Assembly (NCBI RefSeq): GCF_900086585.1
Contig: NZ_FLKM01000008.1
Location: 372,001 to 436,000, forward strand
Length of the DNA: 64,000 nt
DNA from: Emergencia timonensis
GTDB taxonomy: Bacteria > Bacillota > Clostridia > Peptostreptococcales > Anaerovoracaceae
Direction: 5' to 3'
The number at the start of each line of letters is the position of its first letter. Positions within the stretch are counted from its first letter, which is position 1. The translations under genes and the position numbers were made by a program. Below the pieces are notes generated by a model that saw nothing but the letters and a program-made list of their open reading frames with translations, ran no database searches and was not told the DNA's origin. Shown piece by piece: positions 62,882 through 64,000 of this stretch.

Positions 62882-63712
62882 ATGATTACAGAAAGACAGA
62901 AGGAAAAAGCGCGCATTTTTTCAACGATGCACAAGGAGGATAAGATGTTTGTTCTGCCTAACGCATGGGATGCTGGCAGCGCGTATATATTTGAAAAACA
63001 GGGATTCCAAGCTGTTGCAACTTCCAGTGCAGGGATGGCGTATGACTTGGGTTATCCAGATGGGGAAAATATCTGTTTTGACGATCTTTTATATGCAGTG
63101 AGGAAAATTGCAAAACGCATTGACATTCCGCTTTCCGTGGACTTTGAAAGAGGATATGGCAAAACCGTCTGTGAAGTAAAAGAAAATGCCAAGAAGCTGA
63201 TTGTGGCCGGCGCTGTCGGATTCAACATTGAAGACGGTTTGCCTGATGGCACATTAAATCCGCTGGATCAGCAGCTTGATAAGATCAAAGGCCTTTGTCA
63301 GCTCAAACAGGAATTAGACATTGATTTTGTTATCAACGCCAGAACCTGTGCATATTGGCTCAATGTGGCAGGAGAGGAAGAAAAACTGCAGATGGCCATT
63401 GAACGCGGCAACGCTTTCGCAGAAGCAGGAGCAGATTGCGTTTTTGTTCCTGGCGCAATGGACAAAACAACTGTGGAAAAGCTTACAGCAGGAATAAAAG
63501 CACCGATTAACATTATTCTCAACGGTGTATTTCATGATTATGCCCAGCTGGAGGAACTTGGCGTGCGCAGATTAAGTCTCGGTTCCGGACCTGTTCGTTA
63601 TATCTACGGCCAGACGATTTCTTTAGCAAATCATCTGTATAACGGAGAGATAGACGAAATGCTGAACAGCCCTTTCGTTTATGCAGAGGCAAACGCATAC
63701 TTTAAAAAATAG
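62882..63712 (+). CDS. Isocitrate lyase/PEP mutase-family enzyme
   Basis: This 276-residue protein has a TIM-barrel of the ICL/PEPM family: LPNAWDAGSAYIFEKQG, TSSAGMAYDLGYPDG, LSVDFERGYG and VGFNIEDGL match the metal-binding and substrate loops. It lacks the KKCGH motif of true isocitrate lyases. It more likely acts on a C3-C4 acid such as oxaloacetate, phosphonopyruvate or a 2-methylcitrate-like compound. The exact activity cannot be assigned. GAGCCGAGACGT precedes the ATG. Confidence 0.88.
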   Translation: MITERQKEKARIFSTMHKEDKMFVLPNAWDAGSAYIFEKQGFQAVATSSAGMAYDLGYPDGENICFDDLLYAVRKIAKRIDIPLSVDFERGYGKTVCEVKENAKKLIVAGAVGFNIEDGLPDGTLNPLDQQLDKIKGLCQLKQELDIDFVINARTCAYWLNVAGEEEKLQMAIERGNAFAEAGADCVFVPGAMDKTTVEKLTAGIKAPINIILNGVFHDYAQLEELGVRRLSLGSGPVRYIYGQTISLANHLYNGEIDEMLNSPFVYAEANAYFKK

Positions 63713-63757
63713 TATTGTTTCGCGTCACTCTCAAAAGGTCTAACGTACTCTATACAA

Positions 63758-63808
63758 TCGCACAAAATACTAGAAAGCCGTATGAACACTGGGTTTGTGC
63801 GACTTTTC
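63758..63808 (+). terminator. Terminator after the PEP mutase-family gene
   Basis: A 9-bp stem TCGCACAAA/TTTGTGCGA encloses a 27-nt loop and is followed by CTTTTCTTTTT. The final 190 bp of the window show no gene. Confidence 0.65.
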
Positions 63809-64000
63809 TTTTTCTTTCCCGCCATTGTTTTATGTGGGATTATCGAGGTCAAATCGTGAAATGGTGCCCGAATTTTATAAGGGGTTGTAAGGACTTTTAA
63901 GTAAAGATAAGGGCTGCCGTCCGCTTGGCTTTCCAGCATAGTAAAAAGAGCCTCCTATCCAAGGTTGTACATGCGGCATTGAGGCACAGTCCCCCAAAGA

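Overview
The window is the replication-origin region of a low-to-moderate GC, Gram-positive-type anaerobe of class Clostridia. The evidence is the gene order rpmH-rnpA-yidD-yidC-jag-mnmE-mnmG-rsmG-noc-parA-parB on one side and dnaA-dnaN-recF-gyrB-gyrA on the other, a bipartite oriC around dnaA, two parS sites, and anaerobe-type accessory genes (C_GCAxxG_C_C, DUF1858, DUF1667 and FMN-binding proteins). An Eubacteriales family XIII / Anaerovoracaceae-like host is possible, but that is a guess. No transposase, integrase, tRNA or rRNA gene was found.

Layout. 1-13.4 kb (minus strand): DUF1858 protein (cut by the window edge), dnaB, rplI, a gdpP lacking its membrane anchor, a SprT-like metalloprotease, parB, parA, noc, rsmG, mnmG, mnmE, jag, yidC, yidD, rnpA, rpmH. 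13.4-22 kb (plus strand): oriC, dnaA, a DnaA-trio unwinding site, dnaN, recF, gyrB, gyrA. The two arms diverge from oriC. 22-23.8 kb: an RsbW-like anti-sigma factor, a SigB/F-type sigma factor and a redox-cysteine protein. 23.7-27 kb: a two-component system divergent from an Asp-rich PepSY protein. 27.2-30 kb: an orphan NtrC-type regulator followed by an M20 amidohydrolase that has a textbook sigma-54 promoter. 30-32.9 kb: a UvrD-like helicase and a small membrane protein. 33-39.5 kb: a second two-component system with a lipoprotein-ABC transporter operon; both promoters carry the same 11-bp-spaced TTGAC repeats. 39.5-43.1 kb: an S41 peptidase with a hairpin-rich leader and a TetR-flavodoxin-FMN_bind operon under a large palindrome.

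43.1-53.4 kb is an accessory island. Two long, visibly GC-rich genes (REC-GGDEF-EAL-REC-GGDEF, and a Ser/Thr kinase-AAA ATPase-helical-GAF-GGDEF fusion) are bracketed by a truncated and an intact copy of the same small membrane-anchored protein gene. A degraded receiver-domain gene, an array of TGTCATT operators and paired DnaA-box repeats lie within or next to it. 53.9-60.6 kb is a five-gene minus-strand catabolic operon: BON-G3P dehydrogenase-like-BFD, pyridine nucleotide-disulfide oxidoreductase-like, DUF1667, FGGY kinase and an AGPS-like FAD oxidase. 60.9-61.4 kb holds five 94-bp tandem repeats, followed by tetR, a TauE/SafE transporter and a PEP mutase/isocitrate lyase-family enzyme.

Most worth a second look: the kinase-ATPase-GGDEF fusion and its partner in the c-di-GMP island; the shared operator linking the second two-component system to the ABC operon; the sigma-54 regulator/promoter/UAS set; the parS site placed inside a 40-bp palindrome at the end of noc; and the DnaA-box repeats 30 kb from oriC.
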